Shown here in pieces: positions 35,451 through 44,026 of a stretch of DNA of 64,000 nucleotides. Both the position numbers and the translations under genes were made by a program. Numbering within the stretch: position 1 is the stretch's first letter; the number at the start of each line of letters is the position of its first letter. The notes beneath the pieces are model-generated. The model worked only from the letters and a program-made list of their open reading frames with translations. It was not told where the DNA came from and made no database searches. This DNA is from Bryobacterales bacterium F-183. Lineage in GTDB: Bacteria > Acidobacteriota > Terriglobia > Bryobacterales > Bryobacteraceae. The stretch lies in the NCBI GenBank assembly GCA_016865505.2, contig AP025252.1, forward strand, positions 1,674,001 to 1,738,000, in the 5' to 3' direction.

Positions 35451-36701
35451 ATGGCGACGATCCAACTCAATTCTATTACGTCGATCAATGTGGACAGTGG
35501 CGGCTATGAGATTTCGGTGACGGTGAACCCGCCGTTGCAGCCCGGGCAGGGAATCCTGCTGGATGTCGGCCCAAACAAACGGTATTTGGACATCAGCAAC
35601 GGGTACACAGGGGTGCAAATGGCCTGCCTGCTGGAGATCCTTTGGCTGGAAAAGCGATGGGCGCAGAACATCTCTTGCAAGGCACTCCTGGTGGAGTTTC
35701 AAAACAATGCGGACGCCAAGTCTGTGTACGGAAGGCCGCCGCACTACAATCCTTCCGCGCCGCAGGCGGTTGGCTGCAAAGTTCTGGCGGAGTCGAATTC
35801 GCAAAACCTAATGACACCGGTGGAGCCGTTCTGCGAGCGGCTCACTTTCGGGCGCCGGGCTCTGGTGCAGATCGGCAACTACATTCCGCGCATCCCCTAC
35901 GTTTACGACATGGAGAACGGACAGCCTGTTGGGCGTGGACGACTGTTGACGCCGGAGATCAACGGACGGCATTATTTTGTGTCCCGTACGGCGAGCAACT
36001 GGCCCTTTGAGACGGACCCCACGCGCCGTGGCTTTGACTGTACGACCTACATCCTGTGTGCGTACGATGTGGATGCCGGCTACAACCAGGGCGACGGTGC
36101 CGATATTGCGAACTGCCTCGATGCGACAAGCTGTGGGTTCCAGGATGCCGTGTCGCCGGCCAAGATGACCGAGTTTTTCGAAGTGAACAAGATGGGCGAG
36201 TTTATCATGTGGCGGCCTGGACACCATGCCGTGATGGTTGTGGACGGGGTGGTCCATGAGTACACGACGGCAAACGTCTTTGGCTATCGGACTCGCCCGG
36301 TTGCGGAGTATCTGAAGAACGTCTCGAGCGGCAATACGTATCAAGTGCACGCACTGCCGGGTACGACGGCGGTACCGGCGAGCGTACAGACCAAGCCTTC
36401 CAAGGGGCCCGCGTTCGGCATCGGTACTCCCACTGGACCTACGGGCAGCATCGGCAACGGTGGCGGCGCGCCGTCGAATGGTGCCAAGTACACGGTGGTT
36501 TCTGGCGACAGTCTGTCGCTGATTTCCGGCCGCAAGTACGGCGATGTGCTGCTTTGGCCCATCATCTACGATGCCAACAAACCGGTGATCGGTTCGGATC
36601 CGAATATGATCAAGCCGGGGCAGGTCTTTACCATCCCAAGTATTCAGAGTTATTCGTCGTCGCAGTTGACGGAATACCGGAATCGCGGACGGAACTGCTA
36701 G
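35451..36701 (+). CDS. LysM protein with NlpC/P60-like cysteine hydrolase core
   Basis: 416 residues, no signal peptide. N-terminal beta domain (1-150: SVTVNPPLQPGQGILLDVG), then a Cys-His hydrolase-like region with FDCTTYI (C197) and GHHAVMVVDGVVHEY (H258/H259), the order seen in NlpC/P60 amidases. Next a Gly/Pro/Thr linker and LysM 346-395 (TVVSGDSLSLIS, RKYGDVLLWPIIYDANK, MIKPGQVF). Strong ribosome site (ACGAGGAGACCAGGAAAA). Divergent from the ECF sigma factor, 120 bases between. It may be a cytosolic peptidoglycan-amidase-type effector or structural hub. Confidence 0.75.
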   Translation: MATIQLNSITSINVDSGGYEISVTVNPPLQPGQGILLDVGPNKRYLDISNGYTGVQMACLLEILWLEKRWAQNISCKALLVEFQNNADAKSVYGRPPHYNPSAPQAVGCKVLAESNSQNLMTPVEPFCERLTFGRRALVQIGNYIPRIPYVYDMENGQPVGRGRLLTPEINGRHYFVSRTASNWPFETDPTRRGFDCTTYILCAYDVDAGYNQGDGADIANCLDATSCGFQDAVSPAKMTEFFEVNKMGEFIMWRPGHHAVMVVDGVVHEYTTANVFGYRTRPVAEYLKNVSSGNTYQVHALPGTTAVPASVQTKPSKGPAFGIGTPTGPTGSIGNGGGAPSNGAKYTVVSGDSLSLISGRKYGDVLLWPIIYDANKPVIGSDPNMIKPGQVFTIPSIQSYSSSQLTEYRNRGRNC

Positions 36702-36731
36702 CTCGGGGATCGTGATAAGCTTCGGGGCAGA

Positions 36732-37907
36732 ATGATCCGGAGACGCGATTTTCTGTCCCTTATTCCGCTGGTTGCGGCGTCACAAACAAAGCCGGTAAGG
36801 CTGGGTGTCATCGGTAGCGGCAGCCGTGGCACCTTTGTGATGACGGTGTTCCAGAAGGACCCGGCGCTCAAAGTACACGCGATATGCGATGTCTTTGAGC
36901 CGAACCTCGAAAACGCATTGTCCAAGGCTCCGGGAGCGAAAGCATATCGCGACTACCGCAAGCTGCTGGATGATCCGGAAATCGACGCGGTGCTGATCGC
37001 GACGCCGGAGCATTGGCATCATCGCCAGGTGCTGGACGCGATCGCTGCCGGCAAGGATGTGTACGTCGAAAAGCCGTTGTGCCAGACGCCGGAACAGGGC
37101 GTCGAACTGGTGCGTGCGGAGAAGGCGTCCAACCGTATCATCCAAACCGGCATGCAGCGCCGCAGCTATGACCTATACCTGGAAGGCCGCAAGGTGGTCG
37201 CTGCCGGTGAGCTGGGCAAGGTACGCATGGTGCGTTCGTGGTGGCTCAATAACTACGTCGACAATAAGCCTGCCACGTCGGTGAACGGTAAGCTCGATTG
37301 GGAGCAGTGGCAAGGTCCGTTGACGCAACGGCGGCCGCTCGACCCGGACCGGTTCCGCAATTGGCGGAACTACACCGAGTACGCTGGCGGGATCGTGGCG
37401 GATCAGGGGGCGCATGTCTTTGACGGCATCCATCTGTTGATGAACGCGAGCTACCCGCTGGCGGTAACGGCTGCTGCGGGCAAGCCGCACCGGCAGGGCT
37501 TTGATACGCCGGAGAGCGTGGTGGTAACCGCCGAGTATCCAGAGGACTTTATCGGCGTGTTTACGATCAACTACGCCGCCATGAAGTACAAGAGCCGGAA
37601 CGATCAGTTGAACCATCTGGATGGTGACGCCGCTCGGATGGATATTGGACGCGAGTCCTTGAACGTCTACCGGCAGGGTGCCGAGGAGACCGCCGCGATC
37701 ACCAAAACATCCGCGAAAGGCTTTGGCTTTGCCACGGACCTGCATGTCCAGAATTTCCTGGAGTGTGTGCGGACACGGCAGCGTCCGACAGCACCAATGG
37801 AGTTGGGGTTCCAGGCGGCGATCGTCACGCAGATGGCGAATCTTTCGCTCAAGAGCGGCCGCCGTATTCGCTGGGATGCCAAGGCGCAGAAAGTGATGGC
37901 GGGGTAA
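36732..37907 (+). CDS. Gfo/Idh/MocA-family oxidoreductase (exported)
   Basis: 391 residues. Starts IRRRDFLSLIPLVAAS (Tat-type), NAD-binding LGVIGSGSRG, then ATPEHWHH, VYVEKPLCQTP (EKP catalytic motif), WWLNNYVD and DQGAHVFDGIH. NAD(P)-dependent oxidation of a sugar or inositol derivative in the periplasm. Followed after 3 bases by a cysteine hydrolase, so probably one unit. Confidence 0.9.
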   Translation: MIRRRDFLSLIPLVAASQTKPVRLGVIGSGSRGTFVMTVFQKDPALKVHAICDVFEPNLENALSKAPGAKAYRDYRKLLDDPEIDAVLIATPEHWHHRQVLDAIAAGKDVYVEKPLCQTPEQGVELVRAEKASNRIIQTGMQRRSYDLYLEGRKVVAAGELGKVRMVRSWWLNNYVDNKPATSVNGKLDWEQWQGPLTQRRPLDPDRFRNWRNYTEYAGGIVADQGAHVFDGIHLLMNASYPLAVTAAAGKPHRQGFDTPESVVVTAEYPEDFIGVFTINYAAMKYKSRNDQLNHLDGDAARMDIGRESLNVYRQGAEETAAITKTSAKGFGFATDLHVQNFLECVRTRQRPTAPMELGFQAAIVTQMANLSLKSGRRIRWDAKAQKVMAG

Positions 37908-37910
37908 ATC

Positions 37911-38684
37911 ATGATCCTGCTTGCTGCGACATTACTCTTGACGCAGGACATCACGTTGCCCTTGCGTACCCGGGTGGAACTGTTCAAGGGCAGTGGCGAT
38001 TGGCGCGAGGTGACGCAGAACCTCGCCATCGACCCCAAGAATACCGCCCTGATCATCTGCGACATGTGGGACCGGCATTGGTGCCAGGGTGCGAACCAGC
38101 GGGTGGTGCCGATCGCGCAAAAGGCGGTGCCGGTGATCGCGGCGGCGCGCGCCAAGGGCATGCTGATCATCCACGCGCCGTCGGAGACGATGGGCTTTTA
38201 CGCCAATACGCCCCAGCGGCAGGCGATTGCCGCTCTGGCCAAGATTGACCCGCCTCCGGCAAAGCCCATTGACTCGCCACCGTTACCAATCGATGACTCG
38301 GACGGCGGCTGCGATACCGGCGACAAGACGTTCAAAGCGTGGTCCAGGCAGATCGACACCATCCCAATTGCGGCCGGGGATCTCATCTCCGACCAAGGTT
38401 CCGAGGTGTATGCCGCGCTCAAGCTTAGGGGAATCGAGAATCTTCTGGTGATGGGGGTACACACCAACATGTGTATCCTCAACCGTACCTTCGCGATCAA
38501 ACAGATGACCCGGTGGGGTGTCCGCTGCATTCTGCTGCGCGACCTGACCGACACCATGTATGACCCTCAGGATCGACCGTTCGTACCGCACGATAAGGGT
38601 ACGGAATTGGTGGTGGAACACATCGAGAAGTACTGGGCGCCAAGTGTGCTGTCTACCCAACTCACCCAAGCGCTAAAGAAATAA
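37911..38684 (+). CDS. isochorismatase-like cysteine hydrolase
   Basis: 257 residues. Short hydrophobic N-terminus (ILLAATLLLTQ) and an isochorismatase fold with ALIICDMWDRH (D51) and VMGVHTNMCILNR (C188, after the cis-peptide region GVHT). The usual catalytic Lys is not obvious. An inserted Pro/Asp-rich segment (PPPAKPIDSPPLPIDD) is at 113-129. Family hydrolyses amides or vinyl ethers; substrate unknown. May be periplasmic. Follows the oxidoreductase by 3 bases. Confidence 0.83.
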   Translation: MILLAATLLLTQDITLPLRTRVELFKGSGDWREVTQNLAIDPKNTALIICDMWDRHWCQGANQRVVPIAQKAVPVIAAARAKGMLIIHAPSETMGFYANTPQRQAIAALAKIDPPPAKPIDSPPLPIDDSDGGCDTGDKTFKAWSRQIDTIPIAAGDLISDQGSEVYAALKLRGIENLLVMGVHTNMCILNRTFAIKQMTRWGVRCILLRDLTDTMYDPQDRPFVPHDKGTELVVEHIEKYWAPSVLSTQLTQALKK

Positions 38685-38803
38685 CCACACCCCTACGGTG
38701 CAGTGTACGCGACCGTACTTGTTGGCTAGGGAGAGACCTTAAGTGCAATCGAAAGATAGGGTTACAAGGCCATAATCTATCGGAAAATGAATTGAATTTA
38801 ACC

Positions 38804-38817
38804 CCGGCTTAAGCCGG
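38804..38817. promoter_or_regulatory. 14-bp perfect palindrome upstream of the small protein
   Basis: CCGGCTTAAGCCGG reads the same on both strands. It is about 90 bases before the small-protein start and in a 219-base region without genes. Consistent with a regulator binding site or an RNA hairpin; no regulator is assigned. Confidence 0.4.
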
Positions 38818-38903
38818 ACTTCATTTCTTACTGTCAGCCTGAAAGAAATGGATGGAGCGCGCCCAAGTGGCGCCTTCGCTATACCAAGGAGAGACAAGAA
38901 CCA

Positions 38904-39044
38904 ATGAAGAAGTTGATGTCCGCCCTGCTGGGCCTTTCGCTGCTGACCGGTGTGGTTGCCTTCGGCGACGACAAGAAGGAAGGCGAGAAGAAGGAAAAGA
39001 AGGCCAAGAAGAAGGGCGAAAAGAAGGAAGAGAAGGGGCACTAG
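38904..39044 (+). CDS. small secreted lysine/glutamate-rich protein (46 residues)
   Basis: MKKLMSALLGLSLLTGVVAF is a clear signal peptide, leaving about 26 residues, almost all Lys, Glu, Asp and Gly (DDKKEGEKKEKKAKKK). Start has AAGGAGAGA 7-10 bases upstream, and a strong terminator follows at 39075, so it is a monocistronic, likely abundantly translated gene. Function unknown; a cell-surface or polyphosphate/metal/polyanion binding role can only be guessed. Confidence 0.75.
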   Translation: MKKLMSALLGLSLLTGVVAFGDDKKEGEKKEKKAKKKGEKKEEKGH

Positions 39045-39074
39045 TCTCTTACTCCCAGCTTTTGGGAAGTTCCT

Positions 39075-39124
39075 AAGGGCGCGGCCGGTCCTCACAAAAG
39101 GACCCCGCGCCCTTCGTGTTTTTC
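39075..39124 (+). terminator. intrinsic terminator of the small secreted protein gene
   Basis: AAGGGCGCGG (39075-39084) pairs with CCGCGCCCTT (39105-39114), with an inner GGTCC/GGACC stem, then GTGTTTTTC. Strong hairpin directly after a 46-residue gene. Confidence 0.88.
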
Positions 39125-39202
39125 ACTCCTGCCCAGTCCCGCCAGCATCTCCCCTGAAGCGGAAAACTTCTTCATCTTCCGCAAAACTCACGACAAAACA
39201 AA

Positions 39203-41545
39203 ATGATGCATTTTATTTTATTGGGGATTCTGGCGGCGGGGTCTGTCTTCACCGCTTTCGCGCAAGATACCGCCGGTACCGGAAACATTCGCGGCTCCGT
39301 CCGTTATGTGGGGGGCGCCCCCGCTGAAGGGGTAAAAGCCTGCTTAGAAGGGACGGAACGCTGCGCCGTTTCCGGCCCGGACGGTACGTTTCAGATTACA
39401 GATCTGCGCCCTGGCGTCTATCGCCTCACTTTCGGCGCGATGACCAGCGGCGGCATCGAGGTTCGCGCGGGACTGGACGCTCGCGTCGACATCGATATGC
39501 CACGGGTAGAGGCTGTTAGCCAATCCGTAACGGTTAGTGAGCCTGTGTTTGTGGCTCCCACCGAGATCAAGACTTCGGCATACATAACACCGGGACGCGA
39601 AATCTTTCAGAACGCTGGTGCTTTGCAGGACGTGTCGCGCTTTGTGCAGACGCTGCCTGGAGTAGCGATTGGCGCAGACGACTTCCGCAACGACATCATT
39701 GTGCGCGGCGGCAGTCCGCTCGAGAATTTGTTCATCGTCGACAACATCGAAGTTCCGAATATCAACACATTTGCCAACTTTGGATCGGCCGGCGGCACCG
39801 TCGGCATTCTGGATTCGGCCCTGATTGAGGACACCAGCTTTCTCACTGGCGGTTATCCCGCACCGTTCATCAACCGTACGTCGAGCGTCCTGCAAATCAC
39901 GCAGCGCGAGGGTGACCGCGAGAACTTTCATGGCCGCGTAACGTTAGGCTTTGCAGGCGTGGGCACGATCCTGGAAGGTCCGATCAAGAAGGGCAAGGGT
40001 TCCTGGGTCATCTCGGCACGACGTAGCTTCCTGGACCTCTTCACCAAGGACCTCGGCTTTGGCGGTGTACCTAAGACTTACACGTTCAATGGCAAAGCGC
40101 TATACGACCTCACGCCCAAGGATCGCATCTGGGTGGCGAGCCTCGCCGCTGTGGACAGCATCCGCCTGGGCGCTACGCAGGACGGCAAGAACGACGAAGA
40201 GATCAACAACCTCGATATCCGTTACAGCGGTTGGCGCAATGCCACAGGATTCAACTGGCAGCGCTTGTACGGCAGCAAGGGCGTGGGTTTGTTGGGCGTG
40301 ACCTATTCGACGGCTTCGGTGGATCAGAACGTTCGCGACCTGGTGCGCAATGGCGTACCGCCTGCCAACGTGAATGTCGATCAGTTGATCGCGTCGAGTC
40401 CACTGGTGTTTTCGGAGAACTCGCGCGAAGGCGAAGCGACCGTGAAGTACGACCTCACGCTGTACGGCGCTGTGATGGGCAAACTACAGGCGGGTGGCAG
40501 CTATAAGCGGTTCCAGATCCGTTACAACACCGCCTCGCCGCTTGGGTCTGACTCGCCGTACTCGCTGATTCGTGAAGTGAACCCGGTGAACCTGCAGCGG
40601 AACTTTGGCGCGAACCAGAATGGTGCGTACGTACAGGCCACGCGGAACTTTGGCAGCCGGTTGAATCTCACTTGGGGTGGCCGTATCGACCAGTATTCGT
40701 ACCTGGATTCGGCTCGCTTCAGCCCGCGCGCTGGTTTGAACTTCCGCCTGACGGAAAAGTTAAGCTGGCGGGCCAGTTTTGGCAGCTACTTCCAGCAGCC
40801 CAACTTCCTGTTTCTCGCGGCATTTCCGCAGAACCGTGGGGCCATCCCCTTCCGTGCGGATCACTATGTCACCGGCTTGAACTACGCTTTGTCCCCCACG
40901 GTGCGAGTGTCGGTTGAGGTGTATCGCAAGAACTACAAGGACTATCCGGTGGCCAGTCAGTTCCCCGCGCTGTCTTTGGCGAACCTTGGCGATACATTCA
41001 ACATCCGTGATTTGCTGTTCCCGCTGACCAGCGCGGGTCGTGGCCGTGCCCAGGGTATCGAAGTGTTTGTCGAAAAGCGGCTCACTTCGAAGCTGTACGC
41101 GCAGGCCAACTTCTCGCAGTCGTCGGCCAAGCAAGCCGGTCTCGACGGTGTGCTGCGTCCGGCGGCGTTTGACTATCGCCGGATCTTCAACGTCACTGGC
41201 GGCTACCGCTTCAATGACAAGTGGGAACTTGCGACCCGCATCTCGTACCTGGGTGGACGCCCGTTCACGCCGTTCAACCTCGCGGAATCCACGGCCCAGC
41301 GCCGCGGGATCTTCGATCTGGATCGCGTGAACGCCGAACGGCTCAAGGACTACGCCCGCCTGGATGTTCGCGTCGATCGCGTACTTACGGCGTGGGGCAA
41401 GCCTCTGCGTGTCTTCGCGGGCGCGCAGAATATACTGGGGCGCGAGAACATCGCCAGCTTTATCTGGAATCGCCGCACCAACGCGGTGCAGGTGAACGAA
41501 CAGATTGGCGTGTTCCCGATCATCGGTCTGGACTGGCGCTTTTAA
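39203..41545 (+). CDS. TonB-dependent receptor with carboxypeptidase-regulatory domain
   Basis: 780 residues. Signal peptide FILLGILAAGSVFTAFA, then an 80-residue Cna-B/CarboxypepD-reg-like domain (NIRGSVRYVGGAPAEGVKACLEG, FQITDLRPGVYRLTF), a plug with FVQTLPGVAIGADDFRNDIIVRGGSPLENLFIVDNIEVP, and a long barrel of alternating aromatic strands ending PIIGLDWRF (C-terminal Phe). Outer-membrane import of a siderophore or glycan. No TonB box is evident. A cytochrome c gene starts 23 bases later on the same strand. Confidence 0.92.
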   Translation: MMHFILLGILAAGSVFTAFAQDTAGTGNIRGSVRYVGGAPAEGVKACLEGTERCAVSGPDGTFQITDLRPGVYRLTFGAMTSGGIEVRAGLDARVDIDMPRVEAVSQSVTVSEPVFVAPTEIKTSAYITPGREIFQNAGALQDVSRFVQTLPGVAIGADDFRNDIIVRGGSPLENLFIVDNIEVPNINTFANFGSAGGTVGILDSALIEDTSFLTGGYPAPFINRTSSVLQITQREGDRENFHGRVTLGFAGVGTILEGPIKKGKGSWVISARRSFLDLFTKDLGFGGVPKTYTFNGKALYDLTPKDRIWVASLAAVDSIRLGATQDGKNDEEINNLDIRYSGWRNATGFNWQRLYGSKGVGLLGVTYSTASVDQNVRDLVRNGVPPANVNVDQLIASSPLVFSENSREGEATVKYDLTLYGAVMGKLQAGGSYKRFQIRYNTASPLGSDSPYSLIREVNPVNLQRNFGANQNGAYVQATRNFGSRLNLTWGGRIDQYSYLDSARFSPRAGLNFRLTEKLSWRASFGSYFQQPNFLFLAAFPQNRGAIPFRADHYVTGLNYALSPTVRVSVEVYRKNYKDYPVASQFPALSLANLGDTFNIRDLLFPLTSAGRGRAQGIEVFVEKRLTSKLYAQANFSQSSAKQAGLDGVLRPAAFDYRRIFNVTGGYRFNDKWELATRISYLGGRPFTPFNLAESTAQRRGIFDLDRVNAERLKDYARLDVRVDRVLTAWGKPLRVFAGAQNILGRENIASFIWNRRTNAVQVNEQIGVFPIIGLDWRF

Positions 41546-41568
41546 GGCGTGCTAGCCTCTCCTCGCAT

Positions 41569-41946
41569 ATGCGATTTCTGTTGTTGCTTGCCATCGTAGT
41601 CGTACCTGCCGCTTCGGCCGCCAACCCGGTGCCGTACAGCAAGAAGTCCATCGGGCAGGGTCGGAATGTCTACATCCGGCATTGTGCCGGATGTCACGGC
41701 AACGATGGCAAGGCAACAGTGGACGTCGTAGCGGATGCGACGGACTTGACCAATCCCAAAGCCTACACGGGTGGGACGTCAGACGACGAGATTTTCCGGA
41801 GCATTCGGGATGGCCGTAATGCCAGTATGCCTGCGTTTGCCTCGCAGATCCGCAGCGAGACGGACATCTGGCATGTGGTGAATTTCATTCGAAGCCTGTG
41901 GCCCGAGGCACAGCGCCCAGCGTTGCAGCCCGATCCCAAGGATTGA
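41569..41946 (+). CDS. exported single-heme cytochrome c
   Basis: 125 residues. Signal peptide FLLLLAIVVVPAASA, heme motif C39-AGC-H43, probable axial Met87 in NASMPAFA. Small class I cytochrome c in the periplasm. It follows the TonB receptor by 23 bases; whether it serves a redox enzyme for the imported compound is not shown. Confidence 0.92.
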   Translation: MRFLLLLAIVVVPAASAANPVPYSKKSIGQGRNVYIRHCAGCHGNDGKATVDVVADATDLTNPKAYTGGTSDDEIFRSIRDGRNASMPAFASQIRSETDIWHVVNFIRSLWPEAQRPALQPDPKD

Positions 41947-42411
41947 TCCCTCGACACCCCCCATTGCCACCCGTACAACAAAATGGTAGTGTTGTGGTTT
42001 CACATCGTAACCATTCGAACGCTGTTTGTCTCGAAACCGACTTTGTGAAAAGGGGAATGGATCGAACGGAGATCACCCGGCTCCCGTAATGCCGGAACAT
42101 TCCGGTGTCGCAGCGGCTACGCGTAAACCATACACAACCGCCGCATCGCGATGCCTCGAACCGCAGTTTGGTAAGCGACCGTTCTCAAGTCCCGCTGCCT
42201 TCCGCCCGAAAGAAAAGGGCAGGGGATCGGGAAACTGGAAAAACCGCACGCCACCGCCGGAATGCTTTGATTCAAACCTCTTCCGTATTAGCGAAACAGA
42301 AACCGCAATCGGTATCTCTAAGATTGAATCGTCCGGCAGCGGCCGCGCTCAGACCCTATCTTTATCGTCTGTCGCCGCACGTCTGCACACAAAGGAGTAA
42401 GTCTCGAACTC
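41947..42411. other. 465-base region with no supported gene
   Basis: Two overlapping open frames (about 107 and 124 codons) exist on the plus strand but lack recognisable domains, ribosome sites and family features, and both are rich in Ser, Arg and Pro as expected from non-coding GC-rich DNA. There is an inverted repeat CCGGAA-CA-TTCCGG (42092-42105). The 3' end carries AAAGGAG before the next gene. A promoter or structured leader is possible. Confidence 0.45.
42092..42105. repeat. short inverted repeat CCGGAA/TTCCGG
   Basis: Two 6-base arms with a 2-base spacer in the non-coding region before the zinc-ribbon gene. Possible operator; significance is uncertain. Confidence 0.25.
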
Positions 42412-42969
42412 ATGGACGGAGACCGTAAGTATAAGCAGCGCGGATATGGCGACTCATCGTCGTCCGGCAATGGCAGCGGCAACGGAAATGGCAATCATCA
42501 TCAGAAGCCACGCACCCCGCAAGGACCCCGGCCGTCGATCGACATCACTGGCCCCCGCCTTCCGCGCCTGGTGCAAACCGTAACGGCATCCCGCTGTTAT
42601 AGCTGCGCTACCACGCTTCCCACCGGCATTGATTTTCAAGGCAACTGTCCCAAGTGCAACGCCGCTCTGCATTGCTGCAAGCAGTGCGCGCACTTTGAGC
42701 CGTCCACGCGCTTTCAGTGCCTGAAGCCGATCCCGGTGCGCATCGCCTACAAGGATCAGGTGAACGAATGTGAGATGTTCAGCGCCCGCGTCACGGTGGC
42801 CCGCGAAGTCTCGCAACAGGGTACGTCGTCCGCTTCCTTTGGCGCCAACGCCATGCTCGGCGGCGGAGGTCATGGCGACCGGCCTGCCTACCGCGCCAGC
42901 GCCTATGACGACCGTCCTCGCACCGCGCAGGATGCTCGTGCGGCGTTCGACAGTCTGTTCAAGAAATAA
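42412..42969 (+). CDS. zinc-ribbon protein with Gly/Ser/Asn-rich N-terminus, unknown
   Basis: 185 residues. Residues 1-45 are low complexity (Ser, Gly, Asn, His). Then about 60-120 contain Cys pairs CYSC, CPKC, CCKQC and ECEMF, suggesting one or two zinc ribbons. The C-terminal part ends in DARAAFDSLFKK, a terminal Phe-Lys pattern. No signal peptide. Strong AAAGGAG ribosome site ahead. Not recognised as a named family; may be a nucleic-acid- or protein-binding regulator. Confidence 0.7.
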   Translation: MDGDRKYKQRGYGDSSSSGNGSGNGNGNHHQKPRTPQGPRPSIDITGPRLPRLVQTVTASRCYSCATTLPTGIDFQGNCPKCNAALHCCKQCAHFEPSTRFQCLKPIPVRIAYKDQVNECEMFSARVTVAREVSQQGTSSASFGANAMLGGGGHGDRPAYRASAYDDRPRTAQDARAAFDSLFKK

Positions 42970-43000
42970 CCTGCGAGGGAAGTTATAAACTGGTTGAAGT

Positions 43001-44023
43001 TTGCGAGTAGCTTCCCTTTCCTCCCACCGGCGCTTTGAAATCACCGAACGCGACCCCGGCGCCGTCGCTCCAGGTCTTGTCCGCGTCCGTACGGCCGCGG
43101 TCGGCATCTGCGGTTCGGACCTCCATTACTTTGGCGAAGGCGGCATTGGCGATGTGCCGTGTGTCTATCCCATGGTGCTGGGCCACGAGCCGACGGGTAT
43201 TGTCGAGGAGGACGGCCACGGTTTTTCGAAAGGCGACCGCGTCTCGCTCGAACCCGCGATCTTCTGCTACCACTGCGAGTTCTGCCTCAAGGGCCGCCAC
43301 AACGTCTGCAACAACCTGCGCTTTTTGAGTACACCGACAGAGCCGGGGTTCTTCCGGGACTATGTGGATCTGCCGCCGCACAATGTCATGCCGCTGCGCG
43401 GCAACATGAGCTTTGCCGAGGGTACGCTGGTTGAGCCGTTGGCCGTAGTGCTGCATTCGATGGAGTTCCCCAACTTCCAGCCTGGCGAGACCGCTGTCGT
43501 GCTCGGTTGCGGACCCATCGGCCTGCTCACCATCGCGATGCTGCGCCTGAATGGCGCGCGCCGAATCTGGGCGACCGATCCGCTGCCGCATCGTCGCGAC
43601 ATGGCCCTCGCCATGGGCGCTGACGCTGCGCTGCCCGCGGGCATGCAGTCCGTACGCGACATCCTGAAGGAAACCGGCAATCGCGGGGCCGACGTGGTGT
43701 TCGATTGCGCCGCCAAGGACAACAGCATCAACGAAAGCATGCACCTGTGCTGCTCTCGCGGCCGCGCCGTGATTACGGGTATTCCGTCGGAAGCGAAGAT
43801 CGACTTCGAGTTCCACGTCATGCGCCGGAAGGAACTGTTCTTCTATAACGTTCGCCGGTCGAATCATGACTCGGTCAAAGCGCTGGATCTTTTGGAGAGC
43901 TTCCCGCAGCGCTTTACGCCGGTCATCACACATCGCATGCCGTTCGACAGCATCCAGTCCACCTTTGAGATGGCCGAGAAGTATCAGGACGGATCGGGCA
44001 AAGTCGTTCTTACGCTGACCTAA
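43001..44023 (+). CDS. zinc-dependent medium-chain dehydrogenase, sorbitol/idonate type
   Basis: 340 residues. Catalytic zinc region GICGSDLHYFGEGG and GHEPTGIV, structural zinc CYHCEFCLKGRHNVC, NAD-binding loop VVLGCGPIGLLTIAML followed by acidic ATDPLPHR. Oxidises polyols such as sorbitol, xylitol or L-idonate. TTG start at 43001 because no ATG/GTG lies between the preceding stop and domain start; the ribosome site is weak. 31 bases after the zinc-ribbon gene. Confidence 0.9.
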   Translation: MRVASLSSHRRFEITERDPGAVAPGLVRVRTAAVGICGSDLHYFGEGGIGDVPCVYPMVLGHEPTGIVEEDGHGFSKGDRVSLEPAIFCYHCEFCLKGRHNVCNNLRFLSTPTEPGFFRDYVDLPPHNVMPLRGNMSFAEGTLVEPLAVVLHSMEFPNFQPGETAVVLGCGPIGLLTIAMLRLNGARRIWATDPLPHRRDMALAMGADAALPAGMQSVRDILKETGNRGADVVFDCAAKDNSINESMHLCCSRGRAVITGIPSEAKIDFEFHVMRRKELFFYNVRRSNHDSVKALDLLESFPQRFTPVITHRMPFDSIQSTFEMAEKYQDGSGKVVLTLT

Positions 44024-44026
44024 CGC

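Noticed and set aside
34749-35804. Long minus-strand frame extending the ECF sigma factor
   Set aside because: Its first 150 codons run across the divergent LysM gene; the TTG at 35330 with AAGGA gives the expected length.
38740-38830. dif-like sequence near the skew change (ATAATC...AATTTAAC)
   Set aside because: It does not keep the two XerC/XerD arms with 6-base spacing.
42026-42428. Two overlapping plus-strand open frames of about 107 and 124 codons
   Set aside because: No ribosome site, no domain, composition like shadow frames; the 42412 gene has the real ribosome site.
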